A stretch of DNA of 57,895 nt from Chloroflexota bacterium (lineage in GTDB: Bacteria; Chloroflexota; Limnocylindria; P2-11E): positions 1 to 57,895 of the forward strand of contig VBFY01000064.1 in assembly GCA_005889405.1 (NCBI GenBank). The letters run 5' to 3'. The translations under genes and the position numbers were made by a program. The number at the start of each line of letters is the position of its first letter. The stretch's first letter is position 1. The notes under the pieces are model-generated. The model saw only the letters and a program-made list of their open reading frames with translations, had not been told where the DNA came from and did no database searches. Positions 1-7,870 of the stretch are shown here, piece by piece.

Positions 1-1031
1 GCCACCGCGCCACCGTTCACGTTGAACTTCTCTTCCGGGATGGCGAGCTCACGGCGCACGCCTTCGATGCCGCTGAACGCCTCGTTCACCTCGAAGAGAT
101 CGACCGAGCCGATCGTCCAGCCCGCGCGATCGAGGACCCGCGTGATCGCGCCGCTGGGCGCGAGGAGGAAGAGGTCGGGCTCGCGCGCGTACTGGCCCTG
201 CGCGATCACGCGCGCCAGCGGAGCGGCGCGCAGCTCGCGCGCGCGCTCAGTCGACGCGACGACCAGCGCCGCGGCGCCGTCATTCAGCTTCGATGCGTTC
301 CCGGCGGTCACCGTGCCGCCGGGCTTGAAGGCGGGCGCGAGCTTCGACAGCGCATCGAGGCTCGTTTCGCGCGGCGTCTCGTCCGTCGCGACCGTCCTGA
401 CCGCGCCCTTCCGCCCGGGAACATCGACGCTGACGATCTCCGCGTCGAACGCGCCGCTGCGCTGCGCCGCGAGCGCCTTCTCGTAGCTGCGAACGGCGAA
501 CCGGTCCTGATCCTCGCGTGTGAGGGAGCAGCACTCCGCGGCCTTTTCGCCGCCGAGACCCATGTGCCCACCGCCGTATGCGTCGACGAGGCCGTCGACG
601 AGATTCGCGTCTTCGATGCGATGCTCTCCGAGCGACAGACCCGTCCGCAGGCCGCGCGCGAGATAGGGCGCGTTCGACATCGACTCCATCCCGCCGGCGA
701 CGATGCAGCGCGCTTCGCCGGCGAGGATCTGCGATGACGCGAGCATCACGCTCTTGAGACCCGAGCCGCATACCTTGTTGACCGTCGTGCACGGCACGCT
801 TTGCGGCAGGCCCGCGCCGAGGGCGGCCTGGCGCGCCGGCGCCTGACCGACACCGGCCTGCACCACATTCCCCATGTAGACCTCGTCGATCTTGTCGAGA
901 GGGACGCCGGATCGCTCGAGGGCGGCACGGATGGCGATCGCGCCGAGCTTCGGCGCCGCGAGCGGCGCCAGACCGCCGAGAAACGCGCCGATCGGCGTGC
1001 GCGCCGCCCCAACGATCACGACCTCACTCAT
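1..1031 (-). CDS. acetyl-CoA acetyltransferase (thiolase), C-terminus cut by window edge
   Basis: Thiolase-family enzyme that joins or cleaves acetyl-CoA units in fatty-acid, ketone-body or branched-chain amino-acid metabolism. Reading from the ATG at 1031, the protein starts with SEVVIVGAARTPIG, typical of the family. The acylated cysteine lies in NKVCGSGLKS at about residue 88, and the motif NVNGGAVA is reached just before the window edge. The downstream GHPxGxSG histidine and the second catalytic cysteine would lie outside, so roughly 50 residues are missing. The start overlaps the stop of the MerR gene by 8 bases (ATGAGTGA), so the two are almost certainly one transcript. Substrate chain length cannot be told from the sequence. 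Confidence 0.93.
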   Translation of the reverse strand, partial: MSEVVIVGAARTPIGAFLGGLAPLAAPKLGAIAIRAALERSGVPLDKIDEVYMGNVVQAGVGQAPARQAALGAGLPQSVPCTTVNKVCGSGLKSVMLASSQILAGEARCIVAGGMESMSNAPYLARGLRTGLSLGEHRIEDANLVDGLVDAYGGGHMGLGGEKAAECCSLTREDQDRFAVRSYEKALAAQRSGAFDAEIVSVDVPGRKGAVRTVATDETPRETSLDALSKLAPAFKPGGTVTAGNASKLNDGAAALVVASTERARELRAAPLARVIAQGQYAREPDLFLLAPSGAITRVLDRAGWTIGSVDLFEVNEAFSGIEGVRRELAIPEEKFNVNGGAV

Positions 1032-1422
1032 CGTCGTTCTCCAGCAGTCGCTGCGTCACGTGCTCGCGGTACGCGCGGATCTCGTCGCGCAGTGCGCCGA
1101 GCTCGCTCATGCGGTCGCTGAGAGTGGCGAGGTGCGCGTCGAGCAGCTCGATGAGACGCGGCAGGACGTTCCGATTCGAACGATGCCGCTGGTACATGCG
1201 CTCGAGCTCCAGCATCTCTTGCAGCGTGAGGCCAAGCATCTTGAGCTTGCCGATGTACTTGAGCCGGCGGACGTCGTCGTCGGTGTAGACGCGCACTCCG
1301 CCGTCGAGTCGCTTGACCGATTCGAGGAGACCGAGCTCCTCGTAGTAGCGGATCGTCCGCTCGGTCAGACCGACCTTCGCGGCGAGCTCCCCGATCCGAT
1401 ATTGGCCAACAGTTATCGCCAT
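1024..1422 (-). CDS. MerR-family transcriptional regulator
   Basis: 132-residue one-domain regulator. Residues about 8-75 form the MerR winged helix: YRIGELAAKVGLTERTIRYY, then GGVRVYTDDDVRRL. A long helix for dimerisation follows (about 80-125). There are no cysteines, so metal sensing of the MerR/CueR type is unlikely; the ligand is more likely organic. The ATG at 1422 has an excellent ribosome site, AGGAGG at 1428-1433, 5 bases upstream. It is the first gene of an operon with a thiolase, and a near-perfect palindrome sits 27 bases upstream of the start, which fits autoregulation. The arrangement resembles LiuR-type MerR regulators of acyl-CoA catabolism; that comparison is inference. Confidence 0.9.
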   Translation of the reverse strand: MAITVGQYRIGELAAKVGLTERTIRYYEELGLLESVKRLDGGVRVYTDDDVRRLKYIGKLKMLGLTLQEMLELERMYQRHRSNRNVLPRLIELLDAHLATLSDRMSELGALRDEIRAYREHVTQRLLENDDE

Positions 1423-1448
1423 GCACGCCTCCTGTGAGGGTCACCTTG

Positions 1449-1466
1449 CCAGTTCACGTCAACTGG
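1449..1466. promoter_or_regulatory. near-perfect 18-bp palindrome, likely MerR operator
   Basis: The bases CCAGTT-cACGTc-AACTGG form an inverted repeat in which 16 of 18 positions are self-complementary. It lies 27 bp upstream of the merR ATG. On the minus strand it contains TTGACG, which could serve as a -35 element, with no convincing -10 hexamer at the usual distance. MerR regulators bind palindromes between the -35 and -10 elements, so an operator is the simplest reading. No other gene starts nearby. Confidence 0.6.
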
Positions 1467-1509
1467 CGACCAGCAGCATATCGCGCTTCAACGGGCCTGG
1501 CCTGGGCGC

Positions 1510-2697
1510 TTACTGGGCGTCCAGTCGCACCTGCAGCTGTTTGAGGTCGTTCACCCGAGCCGTCCAGCGCGCGAAGAGAGCGTCGAACGCACTCTGGCTG
1601 GATGCGCTGGTGAGGCCCGAGAGCTGTGTCGCGATGTCGGCCGCCTCCCGGAAGTTGCGCACCAGGCCATCGCGGTACCACGTGTAGCTGGCGGGCGCCT
1701 GCGAGGCCGCGAGCGTGTCCGCGGCTTGTCCGTAAAGCGACGCCACCTTACGCATGTCAGTCGCGTCCTGAGCCGTCCACGGGCCCGCCCGATTCGCGAC
1801 CTCCACGAAAAGCGTCGCGCCCTGCGTGTGGTTCTTCGCGGCGGTGTTCACCGCGGCATCGAACTGACTCGACTGCACCTGGTCGATCGCGACCCACCCG
1901 CCGGAGACAACACCGACCGCCACGATCCCGGCGAGCGCGAGCACCTGCCCGCTCGTTCGGTGTTCAGCCGGGACGCGCACATAGCTGCGCAGAGCGCCGA
2001 CGAGCCGGACGAGTCCAAAGAGCACCGCGCCCCACGCGATGAAGTAGTTGCCGGGCAGCAACACGTACGTTCCGGCGGTGACGAGGCAGCCGACGAGGAA
2101 CAGGAGCGCGCCGTTGCGCGCATCCCGGAACGCTTGCGCCGCCGAGTCAGCGGGAGTGACGGGAATCGCCGTCGTCCCCGCGAGCGTGGGCAGCGCGCCA
2201 TCGGCGCCGACCGCCGGCGCGCTCGGCAATGACGCGAGGAACGGCTCGCCGGCTCCCTTCAGCCAGATGTGCGTGTCCGTGATCTTCGCGGCACGCACGA
2301 GGCGGCCGCCGACGGCCGCGTAGACGAGTCCGCTGACGCCCCCGATGAGGCCGGCGGTCGCGAGCAGTGGAAGGGTGATGTCGGTCGCGCGAACCTGCGT
2401 GAAGACGATCATCGATGCGAGGATCACGGCGAGCGAGCCGAGCGCCACGGTGACCGCGCGGGAGCGACGGTGCCGCTCGCACAGTCCGATCTCGATCTGC
2501 GCTCGCTTCGCGGACAGATACGCCCACGCGCCGAACATGAGCTCCCGGCTGGTGGGGACGTACGACAGCTTCACCATCCGCCGGTACGCGTTCGCCGCCT
2601 CGTTGCACTTGATGCAGCGATCGGGGAGGATGGCGTTCCGGTCCAGGACGACGCGCTTTCCATCACGCCAATACCCCGCGAATTGGCCTGCGAACAC
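1510..2697 (-). CDS. membrane protein of unknown function with N-terminal CxxC
   Basis: 395-residue protein I do not recognise. The first 75 residues are cytosolic-looking and contain a CIKC pair followed by a lone cysteine (GLCERH), a possible small metal site. About five hydrophobic segments follow (roughly 80-101, 107-130, 195-215, 218-236 and 250-270). The last 125 residues are soluble and rich in alanine helices, without a recognisable domain, and probably face the outside. It stands alone between the MerR operon and the amidohydrolase pair, 23 bases from the latter. No signal peptide is seen. A sensor or transport accessory role is possible but unsupported. Confidence 0.75.
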   Translation of the reverse strand: MFAGQFAGYWRDGKRVVLDRNAILPDRCIKCNEAANAYRRMVKLSYVPTSRELMFGAWAYLSAKRAQIEIGLCERHRRSRAVTVALGSLAVILASMIVFTQVRATDITLPLLATAGLIGGVSGLVYAAVGGRLVRAAKITDTHIWLKGAGEPFLASLPSAPAVGADGALPTLAGTTAIPVTPADSAAQAFRDARNGALLFLVGCLVTAGTYVLLPGNYFIAWGAVLFGLVRLVGALRSYVRVPAEHRTSGQVLALAGIVAVGVVSGGWVAIDQVQSSQFDAAVNTAAKNHTQGATLFVEVANRAGPWTAQDATDMRKVASLYGQAADTLAASQAPASYTWYRDGLVRNFREAADIATQLSGLTSASSQSAFDALFARWTARVNDLKQLQVRLDAQ

Positions 2698-2720
2698 GCG
2701 ATGATGCTAGGCGCCCCGCA

Positions 2721-3938
2721 TCACCCCGCGAGGCGACGAAGCGCGAAGGCGAGGGCGTCGGAGGCGAGGGCCGCGTCGACGGTCGCAGCCGACTCCCGCG
2801 GTGTGTGACTGCCGCCGGTCGAGCGAATGAAGAGCATCCCCGTCGGGACGCCCGCGAGCGCCGGGTTCTGCGCATCATGCCCCGCGCCACTCAACAGGAC
2901 CGGCGCCTCGACGCCGACGCTCGCGGCCGCCCTCGCGAACAGGTCGCGCATGGTGAGGTCCAGGGGCGTCGGCGGTACCGCATTGAAGAGATCGATCGAG
3001 GTCTCGAGTCCACGCGCTTCGGAGACGCGCTTTACGGCGTCACCAAAGTCCGCCATGACGGCGTCGATCCGCGGCTGTTCCGGAGCGCGCACGTCGATCG
3101 TGAATATGCACTCGCCGGGCACCACGTTCTTCGCGCCTGGGCGCACGCTGATCTCCCCCACCGTGCCGACCGTGCTCTCGCGCGAGCGCGCTGCGGTCTC
3201 GAGCGCGAGCGCCATCTCCGCCGCACCGAGGAGCGCATCGGCGCGCGCGGTCATGACGGTCGCGCCCGCGTGGTCGGCCCGGCCCTTCACGGTGACCCGG
3301 CCGTGCACGATGCCGACGATGTCGCTCACGACGCCGAGGGGACGGTTCGCCTCGGCGAGCCGTGGACCTTGTTCGATGTGGAGCTCGAGATACGCGGCGA
3401 TCTCCCGCGGGTCGCGTCGCGCAAGAGCGGGGTCGCCCTGCTCGCCAAGTGCGCGCAGCGCATCGGCGATCGAGACAGCGTTGCGATCCGCACGCTCGGC
3501 GACACGAGCTGGAAGCCGGTCGAACGCGGCCGCGGACCCGAACAGGCCGATGCCGAAGCGCGCTCCCTCCTCGTCGGCCCAGGCGACGACCTCGACCGGT
3601 CTCTGGAAGCGCGTGCCGACGTCGAGGAGCGATTCGATCGCCTCGACAGCGCAGATGACGCCGAGCGCCCCGTCGAATCGACCGCCCTCGGGTACCGAGT
3701 CGACGTGCGAACCGACGAGGACGATCGGATCCTTCTCACGCTCCCCGGGGAAGCGCGCGAACATATTCCCCGCCGCGTCGCGACGCACCTCCGCGCCGCG
3801 CACGGCGCACCACGCGCCGACCAGGTCGCGCGCGGCCTGCTCCTCCGCGGTGAGCCCGAGGCGCGTGACCGCGCCGTCCTTGGCGCCGATCGCCGACAGC
3901 TCGTCGATGTGTTTCTGTAGCCGGAAGAAGTCGCTCAT
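2721..3938 (-). CDS. Zn-dependent M20-type hydrolase (hydantoinase/carbamoylase family)
   Basis: 405-residue amidohydrolase of the N-carbamoyl-L-amino acid hydrolase / allantoate amidohydrolase group within peptidase family M20. The metal ligands are visible: GSHVDSVPEGGRFDGALG (His and bridging Asp), AWADEEGARFG (the EE pair), LELHIEQGP (His) and a C-terminal SGAGHDAQ...GGSHTP (His). The length is normal for the family. These enzymes release amino acids from carbamoyl or ureido compounds in the cytosol. The ATG overlaps the stop of the upstream HD-domain gene by ATGA, so the two are translationally coupled. The exact substrate cannot be read from the sequence. Confidence 0.92.
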   Translation of the reverse strand: MSDFFRLQKHIDELSAIGAKDGAVTRLGLTAEEQAARDLVGAWCAVRGAEVRRDAAGNMFARFPGEREKDPIVLVGSHVDSVPEGGRFDGALGVICAVEAIESLLDVGTRFQRPVEVVAWADEEGARFGIGLFGSAAAFDRLPARVAERADRNAVSIADALRALGEQGDPALARRDPREIAAYLELHIEQGPRLAEANRPLGVVSDIVGIVHGRVTVKGRADHAGATVMTARADALLGAAEMALALETAARSRESTVGTVGEISVRPGAKNVVPGECIFTIDVRAPEQPRIDAVMADFGDAVKRVSEARGLETSIDLFNAVPPTPLDLTMRDLFARAAASVGVEAPVLLSGAGHDAQNPALAGVPTGMLFIRSTGGSHTPRESAATVDAALASDALAFALRRLAG

Positions 3939-4468
3939 GTGATGAGGTGCGCCTCGAGCTCGTCCGGTGCAAACGGCAGGCCCGCGAACACCTCGGCCTC
4001 GAGCGCCTTCGCTGCGGGTACCGCGCGCTCGATCTCCGCCGCGAAACCGGGGTGCCGCTCAGCGGTGCCACGCGCGCGCACCTCGACCGATTCGACTCGT
4101 AGGCCGCCGCGACGGTCGGCGACGTACACGATCTTGTCCGCGAGGGTGGTCGGCGCGGTCGCGGGATCGAGCACCGTGTAGATCGCATGCCGCCGCGCTG
4201 GCTCGACCGCGCCGGTGAGGCCCTCTGCCGCGAGGATCAGCGCGGACAGCTCGTTGTGCTCTCTTGCGTCACCCGCAACGAGCGGGCTTTTTCCGATGTC
4301 GTGGAGATAGCCTGCAAGCGCGATGTCGCGCGCCTCGGGACCGACGTCCGCGCGCACAGCGACGATCGTCTCAGCGATGCGCCCGACGAGCAGACAATGC
4401 GCGCGCAGCCAGTCCGGATATACGTACCGGTCAAAAAAGACTTCCGCCTGCGTCGATATCTGCGTCAA
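3935..4468 (-). CDS. HD-domain phosphohydrolase-like protein
   Basis: 177-residue single HD domain with H-(about 35)-HD spacing: RAHCLLVGRIAE, then GYLHDIGKSP, then a further AREHNELSA histidine. This fits small metal-dependent phosphohydrolases such as YqeK-type Ap4A hydrolases, although the fit to one subfamily is not clear. The likely start is TTG at 4468, because no ATG or GTG lies in frame near the conserved region. Its stop overlaps the hydrolase start (ATGA). Substrate unknown. Confidence 0.8.
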   Translation of the reverse strand: MTQISTQAEVFFDRYVYPDWLRAHCLLVGRIAETIVAVRADVGPEARDIALAGYLHDIGKSPLVAGDAREHNELSALILAAEGLTGAVEPARRHAIYTVLDPATAPTTLADKIVYVADRRGGLRVESVEVRARGTAERHPGFAAEIERAVPAAKALEAEVFAGLPFAPDELEAHLIT

Positions 4469-4636
4469 CTGGGCGTGCGCATCATCGCGCAGGCTTCAGT
4501 GCACTGCCGACCAGCCCGCTGCGAGCGGTCCGAGCCGAGCGATCGCGATCAAGGGCGGGAAGGGTGCGGCGAATCCCACCCAGCACACCACCCCGACGGA
4601 CAAGAACGCAAGGTTAGGTGTCCGTCTGTGGATATC

Positions 4637-4680
4637 CTCGTCAATTCGCTATTGACACGAGCTACGTGCCTGACTAGGTT
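4637..4680 (+). promoter_or_regulatory. sigma70-type promoter with inverted repeat over the -35
   Basis: TTGACA (4652-4657), a 17-base spacer and TAGGTT (4675-4680) make a near-consensus promoter 18 bases upstream of the sigma-factor ATG at 4698. An imperfect inverted repeat, CTCGTCAAT-tcgct-ATTGACACGAG (4637-4661), covers the -35 and could be a repressor site. A GGGGAGAG ribosome site follows directly. The rest of 4469-4636 shows no gene or other structure. Confidence 0.65.
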
Positions 4681-4697
4681 CCGGCCCGGGGAGAGAG

Positions 4698-5303
4698 ATG
4701 AACGAACCAGCCGGCGGCGAGCGCATCGTCGCGCACCTTGCCTTCGCGCGAGCGGTCGCGGCGCGATCACTCGATCCACGCTGCCGCGGGGCGGATCGCG
4801 AGGACCTGATCGCCTGGGGCGTCGTCGGCCTGGTACAGGCCGCGCAGCGCTACCGCGGCGACCTCGGCGCCTCGTTCGGCGCGTACGCGGCCCGCCGGGT
4901 CCGCGGGCAGGTGCTCGACGCGCTGCGCGAGCGCGACCCGCTGACTCGCTCGGCCCGGCGCGCGTACCGCGAGGCGCAGCGCATCACGGAAGACCTCCCG
5001 CCGCCTTACGTCGAGATCTCGCTCGACCGACTGGCGGAGCTCGGCGATGGCGGGATCACGGCGCCCGATGCGATCGTCGCGGAAGGGGCGCACCGCGACC
5101 CACGCTGGGACGGCGTCGCACGCGAGCTGCGCGAGCTCACGAAGCTGGAGCGCCGCGTGCTCGTGCTCTCGTACGGACGCGGCCTGACCCTGCGGGAGAT
5201 CGGTCTGCAGGTCGGCCTATCCGAATCTGGCGTCTGTCGAGTCCGCGCTCGTGCGTTGCGCCGTCTCCGATCCGCGCTCGGTGAGGAGCGAGAGGCCGCA
5301 TAG
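4698..5303 (+). CDS. sigma-70 family factor, FliA/WhiG/SigB-like
   Basis: 201-residue RNA polymerase sigma factor. Region 2 is clear: REDLIAWGVVGLVQAAQRY, then GASFGAYAARRVRGQVLDAL and RERDPLTRSARR, which match the FliA/WhiG style. Region 4 at the C-terminus has TKLERRVLVLSYGRGLTLREIG followed by an SESGVCRVRARALRRL recognition helix. Region 3 between them is short and degenerate. No flagellar genes or anti-sigma factor lie nearby, so a motility role is not supported here. Its own near-consensus promoter lies just upstream. Which promoters it serves cannot be inferred. Confidence 0.9.
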   Translation: MNEPAGGERIVAHLAFARAVAARSLDPRCRGADREDLIAWGVVGLVQAAQRYRGDLGASFGAYAARRVRGQVLDALRERDPLTRSARRAYREAQRITEDLPPPYVEISLDRLAELGDGGITAPDAIVAEGAHRDPRWDGVARELRELTKLERRVLVLSYGRGLTLREIGLQVGLSESGVCRVRARALRRLRSALGEEREAA

Positions 5304-5325
5304 CGCGACGACTAGAGTCGCGGTC

Positions 5326-5694
5326 ATGTCACGCCTACGACAGGCCCGCTTCGCGCGACTGGTCGCGCGTGCGCTCGACGACCTGCCCGCGGAGTTCCGC
5401 GAGCGGATGCGCAACATCGAGATCGTGGTCGAGGACGAGCCGTCGCCAGACCAGCGACGCGACGGCGGCGAGCTCCTCGGTCTCTACGAGGGCGTCCCGC
5501 TGACCGACCGCGGCTCCATGGAGCCGTACCTACCTGATCGCATCAGCATCTTCCGCGGCCCGATCGAGCGGATCAGCGCCTCGCCCCGGCGGCAAGCGGA
5601 CATCGTCCGCGACACCGTGGTGCACGAGATCGCGCACCACTTCGGCATCAGCGACGATCGCCTCGGGGAGCTGGGCCTTGGCGACGAAGACTGA
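5326..5694 (+). CDS. minimal zincin metallopeptidase (DUF1025-type)
   Basis: 122-residue protein ending in the zinc-protease motif VVHEIAHHFGISDDRL (HExxHxxG). It belongs to the small 'metallopeptidase family' widespread in actinobacteria and Chloroflexota, usually about 115-130 residues long and of unknown substrate. An alternative start at 5251 would run into the sigma gene, so ATG 5326 is preferred. Its end overlaps the next gene by 17 bases. Cytosolic; no signal peptide. Confidence 0.88.
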   Translation: MSRLRQARFARLVARALDDLPAEFRERMRNIEIVVEDEPSPDQRRDGGELLGLYEGVPLTDRGSMEPYLPDRISIFRGPIERISASPRRQADIVRDTVVHEIAHHFGISDDRLGELGLGDED

Positions 5695-6610
5695 CCAGGG
5701 CGAGGCCCAGCGCGAGTTCCTGCGCGAGCGGTTCGGGCGAGCGGTGGAGATCGCGGTGATGCGTCCCGGCGAGTGGTCGGTGGCGTATTCGGTGCGGACA
5801 GCGGATGGGGATCTGGTCGCGCGCTTCGGCGCCTACGACGAGGACTTCGAGAAGGACGCGTTCGCTGCGCGGTACTCGTCACAAACGCTGCCGGTTCCCC
5901 CGATATTGGAGTGGGGCCCGGCGCTCGGCGGCTTTTACGCGATCGCTCCGCGCATGAACGGAGAGCACATCGACGGTCTCGACGAGGCGCGCATGCGGCG
6001 CGTCCTCCCTTCAGTGTTCGCCGCGCTTGATGCGATGCGTGCGGTCGACCTGTCAGCCGCATCGGGCTTCGGCGGATGGCGCGCGGATGGCCGCACAAGC
6101 CACAGGAGCTGGCGCGAGTGGCTCCTCGGGTTCGTCAACGAGCCGGCGACGCGAGGCGCGCCCGGGTGGCGGGAGCTGCTTCGAGACCTTCCGAGCACCG
6201 CTCGTTCATTCGAAGAGAGCTACGAACGACTGGTGCAGCTTGCCGACCCTTGTCCGGAGGTGCGGAACCTCTTTCACGACGACCTCATCAACCGCAACGT
6301 GCTCGTCGACGATGACCGCGTGACTGCGGTCTTGGACTGGGGCAGCTCGAAGTACGGGGACTTCCTCTACGACATAGCGAATCTGGTCTTCTACAAGCCT
6401 TGGTTCCCACAGTGGCGCAACATCGACTTCGCGTCCGAGGCGCTCGCGCATTACGACAGCATCGGACTGGTGGTGCCCCAGGTCGCGGAGCGGCTCAAGT
6501 GCTACACGCTGCGGATCGCCCTCGACGGTGTCGCATACAGCGCGTTTCGGAAGCGCTGGGAGGAGGTCGAGCTGCGCGCGCGTCGCGCGCTGGAGATCGC
6601 CAGGGGCTAG
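5678..6610 (+). CDS. APH-family phosphotransferase, hygromycin B kinase-like
   Basis: 310-residue small-molecule kinase of the aminoglycoside phosphotransferase fold. The catalytic loop is HDDLINRN (His200, Asp202, Asn207) and the metal-binding aspartate is in LDWGS (about Asp220). The region after it, including YDIANLVFYKPW and YTLRIALDGVAYSAF, resembles hygromycin B 4-O-kinase rather than APH(3'). The start is TTG at 5678, overlapping the metallopeptidase end; no better start fits. Whether it inactivates a drug or phosphorylates a cell metabolite cannot be told; many environmental APH-fold kinases are not resistance enzymes. Confidence 0.85.
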   Translation: MATKTDQGEAQREFLRERFGRAVEIAVMRPGEWSVAYSVRTADGDLVARFGAYDEDFEKDAFAARYSSQTLPVPPILEWGPALGGFYAIAPRMNGEHIDGLDEARMRRVLPSVFAALDAMRAVDLSAASGFGGWRADGRTSHRSWREWLLGFVNEPATRGAPGWRELLRDLPSTARSFEESYERLVQLADPCPEVRNLFHDDLINRNVLVDDDRVTAVLDWGSSKYGDFLYDIANLVFYKPWFPQWRNIDFASEALAHYDSIGLVVPQVAERLKCYTLRIALDGVAYSAFRKRWEEVELRARRALEIARG

Positions 6611-6705
6611 CAGCCGAACGGCGGCCGGTCCAAGGCACGACTCGCCTTCGCGATGGACTTCGTAGAGCGTCCAGCCTTGACCGTCTCGCCTGCCGCGTCG
6701 CCCCA

Positions 6706-7128
6706 CTACGTCAGCTTCTTCACCCAGACCTCGAAGACCAGGCGCTGCTCGTTCCCGGCTTCATCGGTCGCGACCACGTGCATCCGGGCGAGACCGGCGT
6801 TCCGCTCGCCGTTGATGAGACCGGGCTCGCAGCACGTTCGCCACCAGTCGACGGATCGGATCGCGTAGGTACGGCCGACACGCGACGCGGTCAGTTCGTG
6901 TGTGAGATCGGTGCGTCGCGCGCGAAGCTCGTCACTGATGAGGACGGTGCCGGGATACGGCACCCAGGAGTCGAGCGCGGCGCTCTCGTGGCCCGAACTC
7001 GTCGCTGAGAGATAGGTCGCGACGCGGCGCTCGGGCGTATCGAGTGCGGGACGGACGACGAAGGCCCAGGCGGCAAGAGACGCGATCACCACGCCGACGA
7101 CCGCCATGACGATGGATCTACGAGTCAC
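6706..7128 (-). CDS. membrane-anchored protein of unknown function
   Basis: 140 residues with one N-terminal hydrophobic segment (about 6-27) that looks like an uncleaved anchor or signal peptide, followed by a soluble outside domain of about 110 residues with a CC pair. I do not recognise the fold; the size and layout recall NTF2-like (DUF4878-type) exported domains. The GTG start overlaps the stop of the epimerase gene (GTGA), so it is co-translated with rpe although nothing suggests a shared role. Confidence 0.7.
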   Translation of the reverse strand: MTRRSIVMAVVGVVIASLAAWAFVVRPALDTPERRVATYLSATSSGHESAALDSWVPYPGTVLISDELRARRTDLTHELTASRVGRTYAIRSVDWWRTCCEPGLINGERNAGLARMHVVATDEAGNEQRLVFEVWVKKLT

Positions 7129-7769
7129 AGCAGCGCGCGGAACTTCTTCATCGCGGCCTCGACGCCCTCGGGCGCTTCGAACACCGCCGACCCGGCGACG
7201 ACGACGCTCGCGCCGGCCTCGACAACCCGACGGACGTTGTCGAGCTTCACGCCACCGTCGACCTCGAGCTCGACGGCGAGATGGCGAGCGTCGATCTCCT
7301 TCCGTAGGCGCTGAAGCTTGCCGAACGCGCTCTCGATGAACTTCTGGCCACCGAATCCGGGATTGACGCTCATCACGAGCGCGAGGTCGACCTCAGCGAG
7401 GTACGGGAGGATCGCGTCGACCGGCGTGTCGGGACTCAGCGTGATCCCGGCCCTGGCGCCACGGGCGCGGATGCGGGAGAACGTCGCGGACACCGCGCGG
7501 GCGGCCTCAACGTGCACGACCACGTACGCGGCTCCGGCGTCGACGTAGCGGTCGACCCAGTCGTCGGGCCGCTCGATCATCAGGTGGACATCCAGCGGCA
7601 GGCGCGTGGCGCGGTGCAGGTCGGCCACCATCTTCGGCCCGAATGTGAGATTCGGCACGAAGTGACCGTCCATCACATCGACGTGGACCCAGTCCGCCCC
7701 GCCTCGTTCGAGCGCGGCCGCGGCCTCCGCCAGGCGGGCGAAGTCGGCGTTGAGGATCGACGGAGCCAA
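7125..7769 (-). CDS. rpe: ribulose-phosphate 3-epimerase
   Basis: Interconverts ribulose 5-phosphate and xylulose 5-phosphate in the pentose phosphate pathway. It is a TIM-barrel protein with the expected motifs: APSILNADF, VHVDVMDGHFVPNLTFGP (metal ligands), LDVHLMIE, MSVNPGFGGQKFI and VDGGV. The length of 214 or so is normal. The annotated start is TTG 7769, but the ribosome site AAGGAG sits too far upstream (about 25 bases). An ATT codon five codons earlier (7784) is about 10 bases from it and would give ISEPKLAPSILN. The true initiation codon is therefore uncertain. Confidence 0.95.
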   Translation of the reverse strand: MAPSILNADFARLAEAAAALERGGADWVHVDVMDGHFVPNLTFGPKMVADLHRATRLPLDVHLMIERPDDWVDRYVDAGAAYVVVHVEAARAVSATFSRIRARGARAGITLSPDTPVDAILPYLAEVDLALVMSVNPGFGGQKFIESAFGKLQRLRKEIDARHLAVELEVDGGVKLDNVRRVVEAGASVVVAGSAVFEAPEGVEAAMKKFRALL

Positions 7770-7870
7770 CTTTGGTTCAGAAATGCTCGCTTCTCTCCTT
7801 GTTACAAGCGCGGTGGGCTGGCATCATTCGATGAGTCCCACCTCCGCCCGTCAGGTTAGAGGGAGAGAAC

